Of a stretch of 64,000 bases of DNA, positions 45,005 through 52,572 are shown piece by piece; position 1 is the stretch's first letter, and every line of letters starts with the position of its first letter. The stretch spans positions 7,184,501 through 7,248,500 of the forward strand of contig NZ_JACHIU010000001.1 of assembly GCF_014207705.1 (NCBI RefSeq), written 5' to 3'. Made by a program: the position numbers and the translations under genes. Origin of the DNA: Sphaerisporangium rubeum (GTDB lineage Bacteria > Actinomycetota > Actinomycetes > Streptosporangiales > Streptosporangiaceae). The notes under the pieces are model-generated. The model searched no databases, was not told the origin of the DNA, and saw only the letters and a program-made list of their open reading frames with translations.

Positions 45005-45772
45005 ATGACGATCCTGATCACCGGCGGCACCGGCACCCTCGGCCGCCACGTGCTGCCACTGCTGCCGGCCGCGGGCCACGACGTGCGGGTGCTGACCCGG
45101 CGGGCCCCCGAGCCCCGGCCCGGCGTCGAGTACGTCACCGGTGACCTGCTCACCGGTGAGGGAGTGGCGGCCGCCGCCGAGGGTGCCGACATCGTGCTGC
45201 ACCTCGCGGGAGCCGGGAAAGGGGACGACGTGGCGGCCCGCCATCTGGTGCGCGCCGTGTCAGGCGCGCGGCACCTGCTGTACATCTCGGTCATCGGTGC
45301 GGACCGGGTGCCGCTGGCGTGGTTCCGGTCGAAGCTCGACGCCGAACGGGCCGTGACCGGGTCGGGGGTGCCGTGGACGACCCTGCGCGCGGCGCAGTTC
45401 CATGAGCTGACGCTGACGGTGGTGGCGAAGATGGCGAGAATGCCGGTGGTCCCCGTGCCGCGCGGGCTCCGGCTCCAACCGGTCGACTCGGGGGAGGTCG
45501 CGGCGCGGCTGGTGGAACTGGCACTCGGCGCGCCGTCCGGGCTGGTCGCCGACCTTCCCGGGCCGCAGGTCCACGACTTCGGGTCGCTGGCCCGCACCTA
45601 CCTGCGCAGCAGAGGCGGACGCCGTCCGCAGCTGCCGGTTCCCCTGCCGGGAAAGGTGGGACGCGCGTATCGCGCGGGGGCCAACCTGGCACGTCCAGGA
45701 GCCGTCCCCGGCACGCGTACCTGGGGGGACTTCCTGGCGGGACGCGACCGCCAGGACCTGACATCGGGGTGA
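45005..45772 (+). CDS. NAD(P)-binding NmrA/epimerase-like oxidoreductase
   Basis: A 255-residue extended/atypical SDR. The nucleotide-binding motif is ILITGGTGTLGRHVLPLL (residues 3-20). No YxxxK catalytic pair is clear (LLYISVIGADRVPLAWFRSK has Tyr but the spacing is off), typical of NmrA-like sensors and epimerase relatives. ATG 45005 has CGGAGG upstream. It is the likely target of the divergent ECF41-like sigma factor; TGTCACA at 44938-44944 resembles the -35 element described for ECF41, though a matching -10 is not seen. Confidence 0.8.
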   Translation: MTILITGGTGTLGRHVLPLLPAAGHDVRVLTRRAPEPRPGVEYVTGDLLTGEGVAAAAEGADIVLHLAGAGKGDDVAARHLVRAVSGARHLLYISVIGADRVPLAWFRSKLDAERAVTGSGVPWTTLRAAQFHELTLTVVAKMARMPVVPVPRGLRLQPVDSGEVAARLVELALGAPSGLVADLPGPQVHDFGSLARTYLRSRGGRRPQLPVPLPGKVGRAYRAGANLARPGAVPGTRTWGDFLAGRDRQDLTSG

Positions 45773-45823
45773 GGCCGGCCGCCGTCCAGGAATGCCGGGC
45801 CGATGGCGGGGGTTGCCACCACC

Positions 45824-46504
45824 ATGACGACAATCGCATGCATCGGCAGTGGACTCATCGGCGGCACCGTCGCCAGGCTGGCCGTCGCGGCCGGGTACGA
45901 CGTCGTGGTGAGCAACTCGCGGGGGCCGGAGACGCTGGCCGGGCTGGTGGAGGAGCTCGGCCCGAAGGCCCGTGCGGCGACGGCGGCCGAAGCGGCGGCG
46001 GCGGGAGATCTGGTGCTGGTCAGCGTGCCGCTGCGCGCCTATCGCGAGGTACCGGTGGAGCCGCTCGTCGGCAAGACGGTCATGGACACCAACAACTACT
46101 ACAGCGAGCGCGACGGCCGGTTCGCCGAGCTGGAGGAGGGGTCGGCCACCTCCAGCGAGCTGCTGCAACGGCACCTGCCGCAGGCGCGGGTCGTCAAGGT
46201 GTTCAACAACATCTACTACGCTCACCTGCTCGGCCTGGCCCGTCCTGCGGGGTCCGCCGACCGCAGCGCGCTTCCCATCGCCGGCGACGACGCGTCCGCG
46301 AAGGCCGAGGTCACCGGGTTCCTCGACGCCATCGGCTACGACGCGCTGGACGCCGGCACTCTGGCGGACAGCTGGCGCTTCGAGCCCGGCACCCCGGCGT
46401 ACGGCGTCCCGTACGTGGGTGACGTGGCGGACTTCCAGAACTCCCCCGGCAACCCGGCCGGCACCGCCGCGATCGACGACGCCGTGGCGGCCGCGAAGCG
46501 CTGA
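45824..46504 (+). CDS. NADP/F420-dependent oxidoreductase-like protein (F420_oxidored family)
   Basis: A 226-residue protein of the NADP-oxidoreductase coenzyme-F420-dependent family. The Rossmann motif is ACIGSGLIGGTVARLAVAAG near the N-terminus, then DLVLVSVPLRAYREV and MDTNNYYSERDG. It probably reduces a small carbonyl or transfers hydride between NADPH and F420. ATG 45824 starts right at the first beta strand; ATG 45803 with AGGAA upstream is an equally possible start. It is 30-50 nt after the epimerase-like gene, so probably in the same unit. Confidence 0.78.
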   Translation: MTTIACIGSGLIGGTVARLAVAAGYDVVVSNSRGPETLAGLVEELGPKARAATAAEAAAAGDLVLVSVPLRAYREVPVEPLVGKTVMDTNNYYSERDGRFAELEEGSATSSELLQRHLPQARVVKVFNNIYYAHLLGLARPAGSADRSALPIAGDDASAKAEVTGFLDAIGYDALDAGTLADSWRFEPGTPAYGVPYVGDVADFQNSPGNPAGTAAIDDAVAAAKR

Positions 46505-46514
46505 GCCGCGCGTC

Positions 46515-46979
46515 CTAACCGCGCGAGCGCCGCAGCACCTCGAGCTCGTCGTTCATGGTGTCGAGGAAAGCGGCCACGACGCGCAGTTCTTCCGGCTCGA
46601 ACTGCCGCAGCACGTTGTCGGTGCTGCGGCCGAGCGGCCGGAAGAACGCCGCGGCGAGTTCCAGCGCCGCTTCCTGGTAGTGCAGGTGGATGACCCGCCG
46701 GTCGTGCGCGTCGCGCACCCGGCGGATGTGCCCGGCCCGCTCCAGCCGGTCGAGGCACGCGGTGACCGCTCCCGACGTGAGATTGAGCTCATCCCGCAGC
46801 CGGCTCGGAGTGATCGGCGAAGGCGCGTCGAAGATCTTGATGAGGGCCTGCACGTCGGTCGGATGCAGGTGGTGATCGCCGGCGAACTCGTGCGCGATGC
46901 GGTTGAACTCGGCGGTCATCCTGCGCAGACGGATCGCGAAAGAGTGCAGATCGAGACCTTCTCCTTCACTGCCCGCCAT
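46515..46979 (-). CDS. MarR-family transcriptional regulator
   Basis: A 154-residue MarR regulator. The winged HTH is at about 55-110 (ITPSRLRDELNLTSGAVTAC, LDRLERAGHIRRVRDAHDRR) with dimerisation helices on both sides. It is divergent from an MMPL-family exporter gene, with a 13-bp palindrome in the gap, so it most likely represses itself and the exporter and is released by a phenolic or drug-like ligand. The ATG lacks a strong ribosome site. Confidence 0.86.
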   Translation of the reverse strand: MAGSEGEGLDLHSFAIRLRRMTAEFNRIAHEFAGDHHLHPTDVQALIKIFDAPSPITPSRLRDELNLTSGAVTACLDRLERAGHIRRVRDAHDRRVIHLHYQEAALELAAAFFRPLGRSTDNVLRQFEPEELRVVAAFLDTMNDELEVLRRSRG

Positions 46980-47013
46980 ACGGCCATGCTACATTAACTC
47001 ACCAATTAAGTAT

Positions 47014-47026
47014 CTCAATGATTGAG
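47014..47026. promoter_or_regulatory. MarR operator candidate
   Basis: CTCAAT-G-ATTGAG, a perfect 6-1-6 palindrome in the AT-rich divergent gap. An imperfect half-site repeat (AACTCACCAATTAAG) lies at about 46995-47010. Confidence 0.6.
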
Positions 47027-47048
47027 CTACTGCCTGGAGGGTGGCATC

Positions 47049-49139
47049 ATGGCTCGCCGACCGATCCGCTGGATCGTCCCGTCCCTGCTGGTACTGATCT
47101 GGCTGGCCGCGGGCGGCGCGTTCGGCCCGTTCGCCGGCAAGCTCACCGAGGTCTCCACCAACGACCAGGCGGCCTTCCTGCCCCAGAGCGCCGAGTCGAC
47201 ACAGGTGCTCGACGTGCAGGCCAAGTTCCGCGAAGGCGAGACGCAGCCCCTCATCGTGGTGTGGACGACCACCGGCGGCGAACCCGTCACCGCCGCGCAG
47301 ACCACCGCCGCGACCGGCGCGCTCGCCGGGCTGCGCGGCACACCGGACGTCGTCGGCACCCCCACCCCCGCCTTCGGTTCCGACGACGGCCTCGCGCTGC
47401 GCGGCATCGTGCAGCTCGACCCCGACCTCGCCGAGGAACTCAGCGACACCCTCACCCGGATCCGTGACGCCGTGGCGGTCGACGGCCTGCGCGCCGAACT
47501 CGCGGGTCCGGCCGCCACGCGCGCCGACCTGTCCGACGCCTTCGCCGGCATCGACGGCCTGCTCCTCGGCGTCGCGCTGGTCACCGTCCTGATCATCCTG
47601 CTCGCCGTGTACCGCAGCGTGCTGCTGCCGCTGGTCATCATCTTCGGCGCGATCCTGGCGCTCGGCGTGGCCTGCGCCATCGTCTACTACCTCGCCGGCC
47701 ACGACATCGTCCGGGTGGACGGCCAGGTGCAGGGCATCCTGTTCATCCTCGTCATCGGCGCCGCCACCGACTACGCGCTGCTGCTGACCGCGCGCTTCCG
47801 CGAGGAACTCGCCACCGCCCCCGACCGCTTCACCGCCGCACGCGTGGCCCTGCGCCGCTCGTTCGCCCCGATCATCGCCAGCGCCGCCACCGTGGCCCTG
47901 GCCCTGCTGGCCCTCCTGCTCAGCGGCCTGACCAACAACCGCGCTCTCGGCCCCGTCGGCGCCATCGGCATCGCGTGCGCAGCGCTCAGCGCGCTCACGT
48001 TCCTCCCCGCGGTGCTCGCGGTGCTCGGCCGCACGGCCCTGTGGCCGGCCAAACCGCAGCCCGCCGAGCCGCGCGGCATCTGGCGCCGCGTCGCCGGCCT
48101 GGTGGACCGCCACCCCCGCCGGCTGTGGTTCGCCACCCTCGTCCCCCTCATCGTCCTGTCGCTGTTCGCTCCGGGGCTGAACGCCGGAGGTGTGCCGCTG
48201 GACGAGACCTTCGTCAACGACGCGCCTTCCGTCGCCGCGCAGGCCACCTTGAGCAAGCACTTCCCCGGCGGCTCGGGCCAGCCCGCCGTCATCGTCACCC
48301 CCGCCGGCCAGGCCGACGCCGTGGAGCGTACCGCCGCCGCCACCGGGGGCTTCTCCGGCGCCGACGTGGTCACCACCACCGGCCGTCCCACCGACCCACC
48401 CAAGGTCGTCGACGGCCTCGTCCTGGTCGAGGCCACCTTGCGCGACGCTCCCGACAGCGACGCCGCGCAGGCCTCCGTCGAACGGCTCCGCGCCGCTCTG
48501 TCCTCGCAGCCCGGCGTGCTGGTCGGCGGCTTCACCGCGCAGCGCCTCGACACCAACGACACCGCGAACAGGGACACTTTGCTCATCGTCCCCGTCGTGC
48601 TCGCGATCATCTTGCTGATCCTGATCGCACTGCTGCGTTCGCTGGTCACCCCGGTCCTGCTCGTCGCCACCGTGGCCCTGAACTACCTGGCCACCCTCGG
48701 CGTCTCGACGCTGGTGTTCACCCACATCCTCGGCCTGACCGCCAGCGACGCCTCCGTCCCGCTGTACGGCTTCGTCTTCCTCGTGGCCCTCGGCGTCGAC
48801 TACAACATCTTCCTCATGTCCAGGGCCCGTGAAGAGACCGTCCTGCACGGCCCGCGCGAAGGCATCCAGCGCGGCCTCACCACGACCGGCGGCGTCATCA
48901 CCTCGGCCGGCATCGTCCTCGCCGCGACCTTCGCCGCGCTCGCCGTCATCCCCTTGAGCTTCCTCCTCCAGTTGGCGTTCATCGTCGCCTTCGGCGTGCT
49001 CCTCGACACCCTGGTCGTCCGCTCTCTCCTGGTCCCGGCCCTCATCCAGGACCTCGGCCACCGCGCCTGGTGGCCGAGCCGCCTGAGCCGGCCCGAGGCC
49101 CCCCGCACCGCCGAACCCTTGACCAGAACCCCGAGCTAG
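47049..49139 (+). CDS. MMPL-family RND transporter
   Basis: A 696-residue transporter with two MMPL repeats. Each has a first helix, an exported domain of about 130 residues (first NDQAAFLPQSAESTQVLDVQ; second NDAPSVAAQATLSKHFPGGS) and a bundle of five or so helices. The proton-relay-like Asp segments are IGAATDYALLLTARFREEL (about 236-254) and ALGVDYNIFLMSRAREE (about 582-598). The length is normal. ATG 47049 follows GGAGGG. It is divergent from marR. Typical substrates are lipids, fatty acids or drugs. Confidence 0.87.
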   Translation: MARRPIRWIVPSLLVLIWLAAGGAFGPFAGKLTEVSTNDQAAFLPQSAESTQVLDVQAKFREGETQPLIVVWTTTGGEPVTAAQTTAATGALAGLRGTPDVVGTPTPAFGSDDGLALRGIVQLDPDLAEELSDTLTRIRDAVAVDGLRAELAGPAATRADLSDAFAGIDGLLLGVALVTVLIILLAVYRSVLLPLVIIFGAILALGVACAIVYYLAGHDIVRVDGQVQGILFILVIGAATDYALLLTARFREELATAPDRFTAARVALRRSFAPIIASAATVALALLALLLSGLTNNRALGPVGAIGIACAALSALTFLPAVLAVLGRTALWPAKPQPAEPRGIWRRVAGLVDRHPRRLWFATLVPLIVLSLFAPGLNAGGVPLDETFVNDAPSVAAQATLSKHFPGGSGQPAVIVTPAGQADAVERTAAATGGFSGADVVTTTGRPTDPPKVVDGLVLVEATLRDAPDSDAAQASVERLRAALSSQPGVLVGGFTAQRLDTNDTANRDTLLIVPVVLAIILLILIALLRSLVTPVLLVATVALNYLATLGVSTLVFTHILGLTASDASVPLYGFVFLVALGVDYNIFLMSRAREETVLHGPREGIQRGLTTTGGVITSAGIVLAATFAALAVIPLSFLLQLAFIVAFGVLLDTLVVRSLLVPALIQDLGHRAWWPSRLSRPEAPRTAEPLTRTPS

Positions 49140-49162
49140 GCGCCGCCTCCTGGTGGAGGTGG

Positions 49163-49184
49163 TTGACTCTCCCACCGTGGGAGA
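49163..49184 (+). promoter_or_regulatory. MerR-type promoter with palindrome in the spacer
   Basis: TTGAC (-35, 49163-49167) is followed at once by the perfect palindrome TCTCCCAC-C-GTGGGAGA (49168-49184). A weak -10 (GAGAGT, about 49188-49193) would give a long spacer, the classic MerR arrangement. It should drive the MerR gene itself. Confidence 0.6.
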
Positions 49185-49221
49185 CCCGAGAGTGTTCGGC
49201 GTGCACGGCGACGACGACGTG

Positions 49222-50769
49222 ATGCTCGGCATCGGCGAGCTGGCGAAGCGGACCGGCCTGTCGGTCAAGCTGATCCGCCACTGGTCCGACATCGGCGTCG
49301 TGCCACCCGCAGGCCGTACGGCGGCCGGCTACCGGCGGTACGACGCGTCGTCGGTGGCCCGGCTCGAACTCGCGCGGACCCTCCGCGATCTCGGCCTCGG
49401 CATGGCCACCATCCGCGAGATCGCCGATCGCGGGGACGGCCTGGCCGAGGTCGCGGCCCTCCACGCCGACGCTCTGGAGGTGCGGATCCGCACGCTGCGA
49501 CGGCAGCAGGCGGTGCTGCGGTACGTCGCCACCCGCCGATCCACCCCACAGGAGCTCTCCCACATGGCCAGACTCTCCCGCCTGACCGCCGCGGAACGCG
49601 ACACGATGATCCGCGCCTTCGTCGACGACGTCGTCGGCGATCTCGACGTCCCCACCTACCGCGACGGCCTGCTCGCCGCGATGCCCGACCTCCCCGAATC
49701 CCCCACCGCCGAGCAGATCGGCGCCTGGATCGAACTCGGCGAACTGCTCCAGGACCCCGGCCTGCGCGCCGCGATGCGCCGCATGGCCGAGTACGCCGCG
49801 CGGCACGCACCCGGCGCGCACGATGAGAAGGCGCTGCGCGCCGCCGAGGACGTCACCGACTTCTGGCTGCGGGAGGTGAACGCCGCCACCGACGCCGGCC
49901 TCGCACCCGACTCACCGTCCGCCGACGCCGTCGTCGCACGAATCGTCGCCGCTTGGCTCCCCACCCAGGCCGCCGCCGGCTACACCCCCGGCGCCGACGG
50001 CGCCGAACCGAGGCGCCGGCTGCTCGAACAGCTGGAGGTCGCCGCCGACACCCGCGTCGAGCGCTACTGGCAACTGACGTGCGTGCTCAACGGCCTGCCG
50101 GTACGGCCCGGCATGGCCGACGCCGGCCGGTGGCTCACGACCGCGCTGCGCGCCAACCCCGAACCCGGCGCCGAGGCCCGTCGCGTCGCCGACGTGGCCG
50201 ACGCCGACACGACAGGCACCACCCCCGCCATGAAGCTGGACGCCTGCCGCCGCGTCCTCGCCGAGGTCGGCCACCTCGTCGCGGCCGTCCCTCCCGGCCA
50301 CATGAACGCACCCACCCCCTGCGCCGGCTGGACCGTACGCGAGCTGCTCGACCACCTGGTCTGGGAGAACCTGTTGTGGACCGGCCTCGCCACCGGCACC
50401 CCCCGCACCGACGTCGCCGCCGACCACCTGGGGGACGACCACGTGGCCGCCTTCCGTACCGCAGCGGAGGCGACCCTCGCGGCCTTCGGTCGTCCCGGCA
50501 TGCTGACCGAGCGCTTCGGCCCGGCCCCCGGCTGGCGCATGGTCGAGCAGGTCACCATCGAGATGCTCGTCCATGGCTGGGACCTCGCCAGATCCCTGGG
50601 CCTCCCCACCGACCTGGCCCCCGACGTGGCGCGCACACTCCTTCCCGCCGTCGAACAGATCTACGGCCACCTCCCCCGCACCCCCGGCGGCTCCTTCGCC
50701 GCCGTCCAGCGGGCCGCCGAGGACGCCACCCCCACCGACCGCCTCGCCGCCTACCTGGGCCGGTCATGA
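49222..50769 (+). CDS. MerR-type regulator fused to a DinB-like (TIGR03086/MDMPI) domain
   Basis: About 515 residues from ATG 49222. An N-terminal MerR HTH (about 1-70, LGIGELAKRTGLSVKLIRHW, GYRRYDASSVARLELARTL) is followed by the dimerisation helix, then a helical effector region of about 220 residues (AERDTMIRAFVDDVVGDLDV). The C-terminal domain of about 175 residues is the actinobacterial DinB-like/mycothiol-dependent maleylpyruvate-isomerase type (PTPCAGWTVRELLDHLVWEN, VTIEMLVHGWDLARSLGLP). The start is placed after the MerR-like promoter. Fusion of a DinB-like domain to a regulator is unusual. It could sense a thiol-conjugated or small-molecule ligand; this is inference. Confidence 0.78.
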   Translation: MLGIGELAKRTGLSVKLIRHWSDIGVVPPAGRTAAGYRRYDASSVARLELARTLRDLGLGMATIREIADRGDGLAEVAALHADALEVRIRTLRRQQAVLRYVATRRSTPQELSHMARLSRLTAAERDTMIRAFVDDVVGDLDVPTYRDGLLAAMPDLPESPTAEQIGAWIELGELLQDPGLRAAMRRMAEYAARHAPGAHDEKALRAAEDVTDFWLREVNAATDAGLAPDSPSADAVVARIVAAWLPTQAAAGYTPGADGAEPRRRLLEQLEVAADTRVERYWQLTCVLNGLPVRPGMADAGRWLTTALRANPEPGAEARRVADVADADTTGTTPAMKLDACRRVLAEVGHLVAAVPPGHMNAPTPCAGWTVRELLDHLVWENLLWTGLATGTPRTDVAADHLGDDHVAAFRTAAEATLAAFGRPGMLTERFGPAPGWRMVEQVTIEMLVHGWDLARSLGLPTDLAPDVARTLLPAVEQIYGHLPRTPGGSFAAVQRAAEDATPTDRLAAYLGRS

Positions 50770-51519
50770 CATGACGGGTTCGCGCGAGGGGGTGGCCGTG
50801 CCGAAGGCCGAGGTGGTGGCGCCGGCGGTCTCGCCGCCGTCGATCACCAGTTCCTGGCCGGTCAGGAATCGCGCCTCAGGTGAGGCCAGGTAGAAGAACG
50901 CGTCGGCGATCTCCTCGGGTGCCGCGTGCCGGCCCGCCGGGATGCGGCGGTTCACCTCGTCCAGCATGTCGCCGGTGTACTCGGCCTCTTGCATCGGCGT
51001 CAGCACGGCGCCGGGGCTGACGCAGGCGGTGCGGATGTGCGGGCTGAGCTCCAGCGCGAACGTCCGGCACAACGCGACGACACCGGCCTTGGTCGCGTTG
51101 TAGTCGGCGTAGAAGGGGTAGCCGCGCAGGCCGTTGACCGAGGCGGTGGCGAGCAGCACCCCTTCTCCCTGCCGCACCATGTGGCGCGCCGCGGCGCGCC
51201 ACAGGCCGAGCACCCCGAGCAGGTTGACGTCGCAGACGCGCCGCGCGTCCGCCTCACTGATGTCGAGGACACCGTGCCTGACGCTGATCCCGGCGTTCGC
51301 GATCACCACGTCGATCCGTCCTCGCTCCTGGTGGACGTCCGCCAGTGCCTGTTCGGTCGCCGACCAGTCGGCGACGTCGGCCGGCACCCACCTGACGGCG
51401 GACCCGGGTCGCGGCGGACGGACGTCCAGGTTCACGACATGGTCGCCGGCCCGGTGGAACCGCGCGGCCGTCGCCTCGCCGATCCCGCTGGACGCTCCAG
51501 AGATCACCACAGTTCGCAT
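50764..51519 (-). CDS. Short-chain dehydrogenase/reductase, last gene of the NRPS operon
   Basis: A 251-residue classical SDR. The NAD(P) motif is SGASSGIGEATAARF (residues 7-21), NAG is in VIANAGISVRHG, and the catalytic Ser is in LATASVNGLRGYP with Tyr/Lys in YADYNATKAGV (about 149-159). It starts 18 nt after the oxygenase stop, so it is almost surely in the NRPS operon. It would oxidise or reduce a hydroxyl or keto group on a precursor or product. The 3' end overlaps the convergent MerR-fusion gene by 6 nt. Confidence 0.88.
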   Translation of the reverse strand: MRTVVISGASSGIGEATAARFHRAGDHVVNLDVRPPRPGSAVRWVPADVADWSATEQALADVHQERGRIDVVIANAGISVRHGVLDISEADARRVCDVNLLGVLGLWRAAARHMVRQGEGVLLATASVNGLRGYPFYADYNATKAGVVALCRTFALELSPHIRTACVSPGAVLTPMQEAEYTGDMLDEVNRRIPAGRHAAPEEIADAFFYLASPEARFLTGQELVIDGGETAGATTSAFGTATPSREPVMS

Positions 51520-51537
51520 GACACATGCCTGCCTTTC

Positions 51538-52560
51538 TCAGTAGAGGACCCGCCGGCTGGACGTGGCCCGGTGATCGGCCGACTTCCTGATGTCCCGGCT
51601 GACGATCATCCGCTTCAGCCAGCGGTCGGTGCCGTCGTACCGCCCCGCGAAGGGCTTGCGGCCGTGCACGGCCAGGTAGTTGTCGACCACGGCGAGCGTG
51701 CCGGGGTTCACCACGACCGAGTACTGCACCCGGCGCAGCTCGTCCATCAGCCGGTCCAGCGCGCGTTCGGCCAACGGGTCGTCGCCGACGCAGCGCATGA
51801 AGGGCCGGTCGATCCTCAGGTACGGCGAGAAGGTGGTGCCGAACAGGACGGGAACCGGCTCGGGGTGGTCACGGATCTGGAGCATCTTGGCGAGCGCCGG
51901 GTGGCCGGGGTGGCGCAGTTCGAGCTGCCGGATGTGCTCGTCGTCCGGGACGATGAGGAACCTCGGCTCCGAGAGGATCCGCGTGTCCTGCTCGCTGAGG
52001 GACACGTCGCGCACCGAGGACACGATGGTCGGCACCCTGTCGTGATTGCGCAGGCCGAACAGCAGCAGGTAGTCGCAGCGCAGCGGGTGGAAGCCGTCCT
52101 CGGTGTGGAACTCCAGCAGCGTGTCACTGCTGTGGCCGTTCTGCCGCACCTCGTCGCCGCGGATGGGGAAGATGTTCTGGATCATCATGCCGGCCTGCAG
52201 CGTGGACCACGTGAACGGCTCGCCGAGGGCCATGGCGCACATCGCCATGGCGATCTCCTGCTCGACGGCGGCCGTCGAGCCGATCGCCGACTCCCAGTGG
52301 CCAGGGGTGGCCCCCACCGCGTCGTCGTCGACACCGAAACCGTGCACGAGGCAGACCGCCGCGGACTCGGTGCGGCGGAACCCCTCAAGGAACCTGCGCA
52401 GGCCGGCCGGCAGTTTCAGGTGGATGTCCCAGTGCCGGTCGTAGAACTCCGGGTCGGACGGCTGCCGTGACGAGCGCGCGATCTCGCGGGCACCGGCCCG
52501 CACCGCCGCGGCCTCGTCCGGACTCAGTGTGTACTGCACTGCGATCTCTTTGTCTTTCAT
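51538..52560 (-). CDS. VioC/AsnO-type Fe(II)/2-oxoglutarate-dependent amino-acid oxygenase
   Basis: A 340-residue member of the clavaminate-synthase-like group that includes VioC (Arg), AsnO (Asn) and related beta-hydroxylases of free amino acids for nonribosomal peptides. The metal ligands His and Glu are in LEFHTEDGFHPLRCDYLLL (about residues 143-161), with the distal His in VVDNYLAVHGRKPF (about 289-302). A C-terminal Arg in DRWLKRMIVSRD fits 2-oxoglutarate binding. It starts 12 nt after the NRPS stop. The likely action is C3-hydroxylation or desaturation of an amino-acid building block; the substrate cannot be read off. It resembles Arg/Asn hydroxylases rather than TauD. Confidence 0.87.
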   Translation of the reverse strand: MKDKEIAVQYTLSPDEAAAVRAGAREIARSSRQPSDPEFYDRHWDIHLKLPAGLRRFLEGFRRTESAAVCLVHGFGVDDDAVGATPGHWESAIGSTAAVEQEIAMAMCAMALGEPFTWSTLQAGMMIQNIFPIRGDEVRQNGHSSDTLLEFHTEDGFHPLRCDYLLLFGLRNHDRVPTIVSSVRDVSLSEQDTRILSEPRFLIVPDDEHIRQLELRHPGHPALAKMLQIRDHPEPVPVLFGTTFSPYLRIDRPFMRCVGDDPLAERALDRLMDELRRVQYSVVVNPGTLAVVDNYLAVHGRKPFAGRYDGTDRWLKRMIVSRDIRKSADHRATSSRRVLY

Positions 52561-52572
52561 GATCTCTCCGAC

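Noticed and set aside
46989-49292. A 767-codon minus-strand frame opposite the MMPL gene
   Set aside because: It is antisense to a well-supported transporter and rich in Gly/Asp/Glu/Gln, typical of antisense frames in GC-rich DNA.
51538-52560. TauD-type taurine dioxygenase
   Set aside because: The HTE...VHGR layout and position in an NRPS operon fit VioC/AsnO-type amino-acid oxygenases better than TauD.
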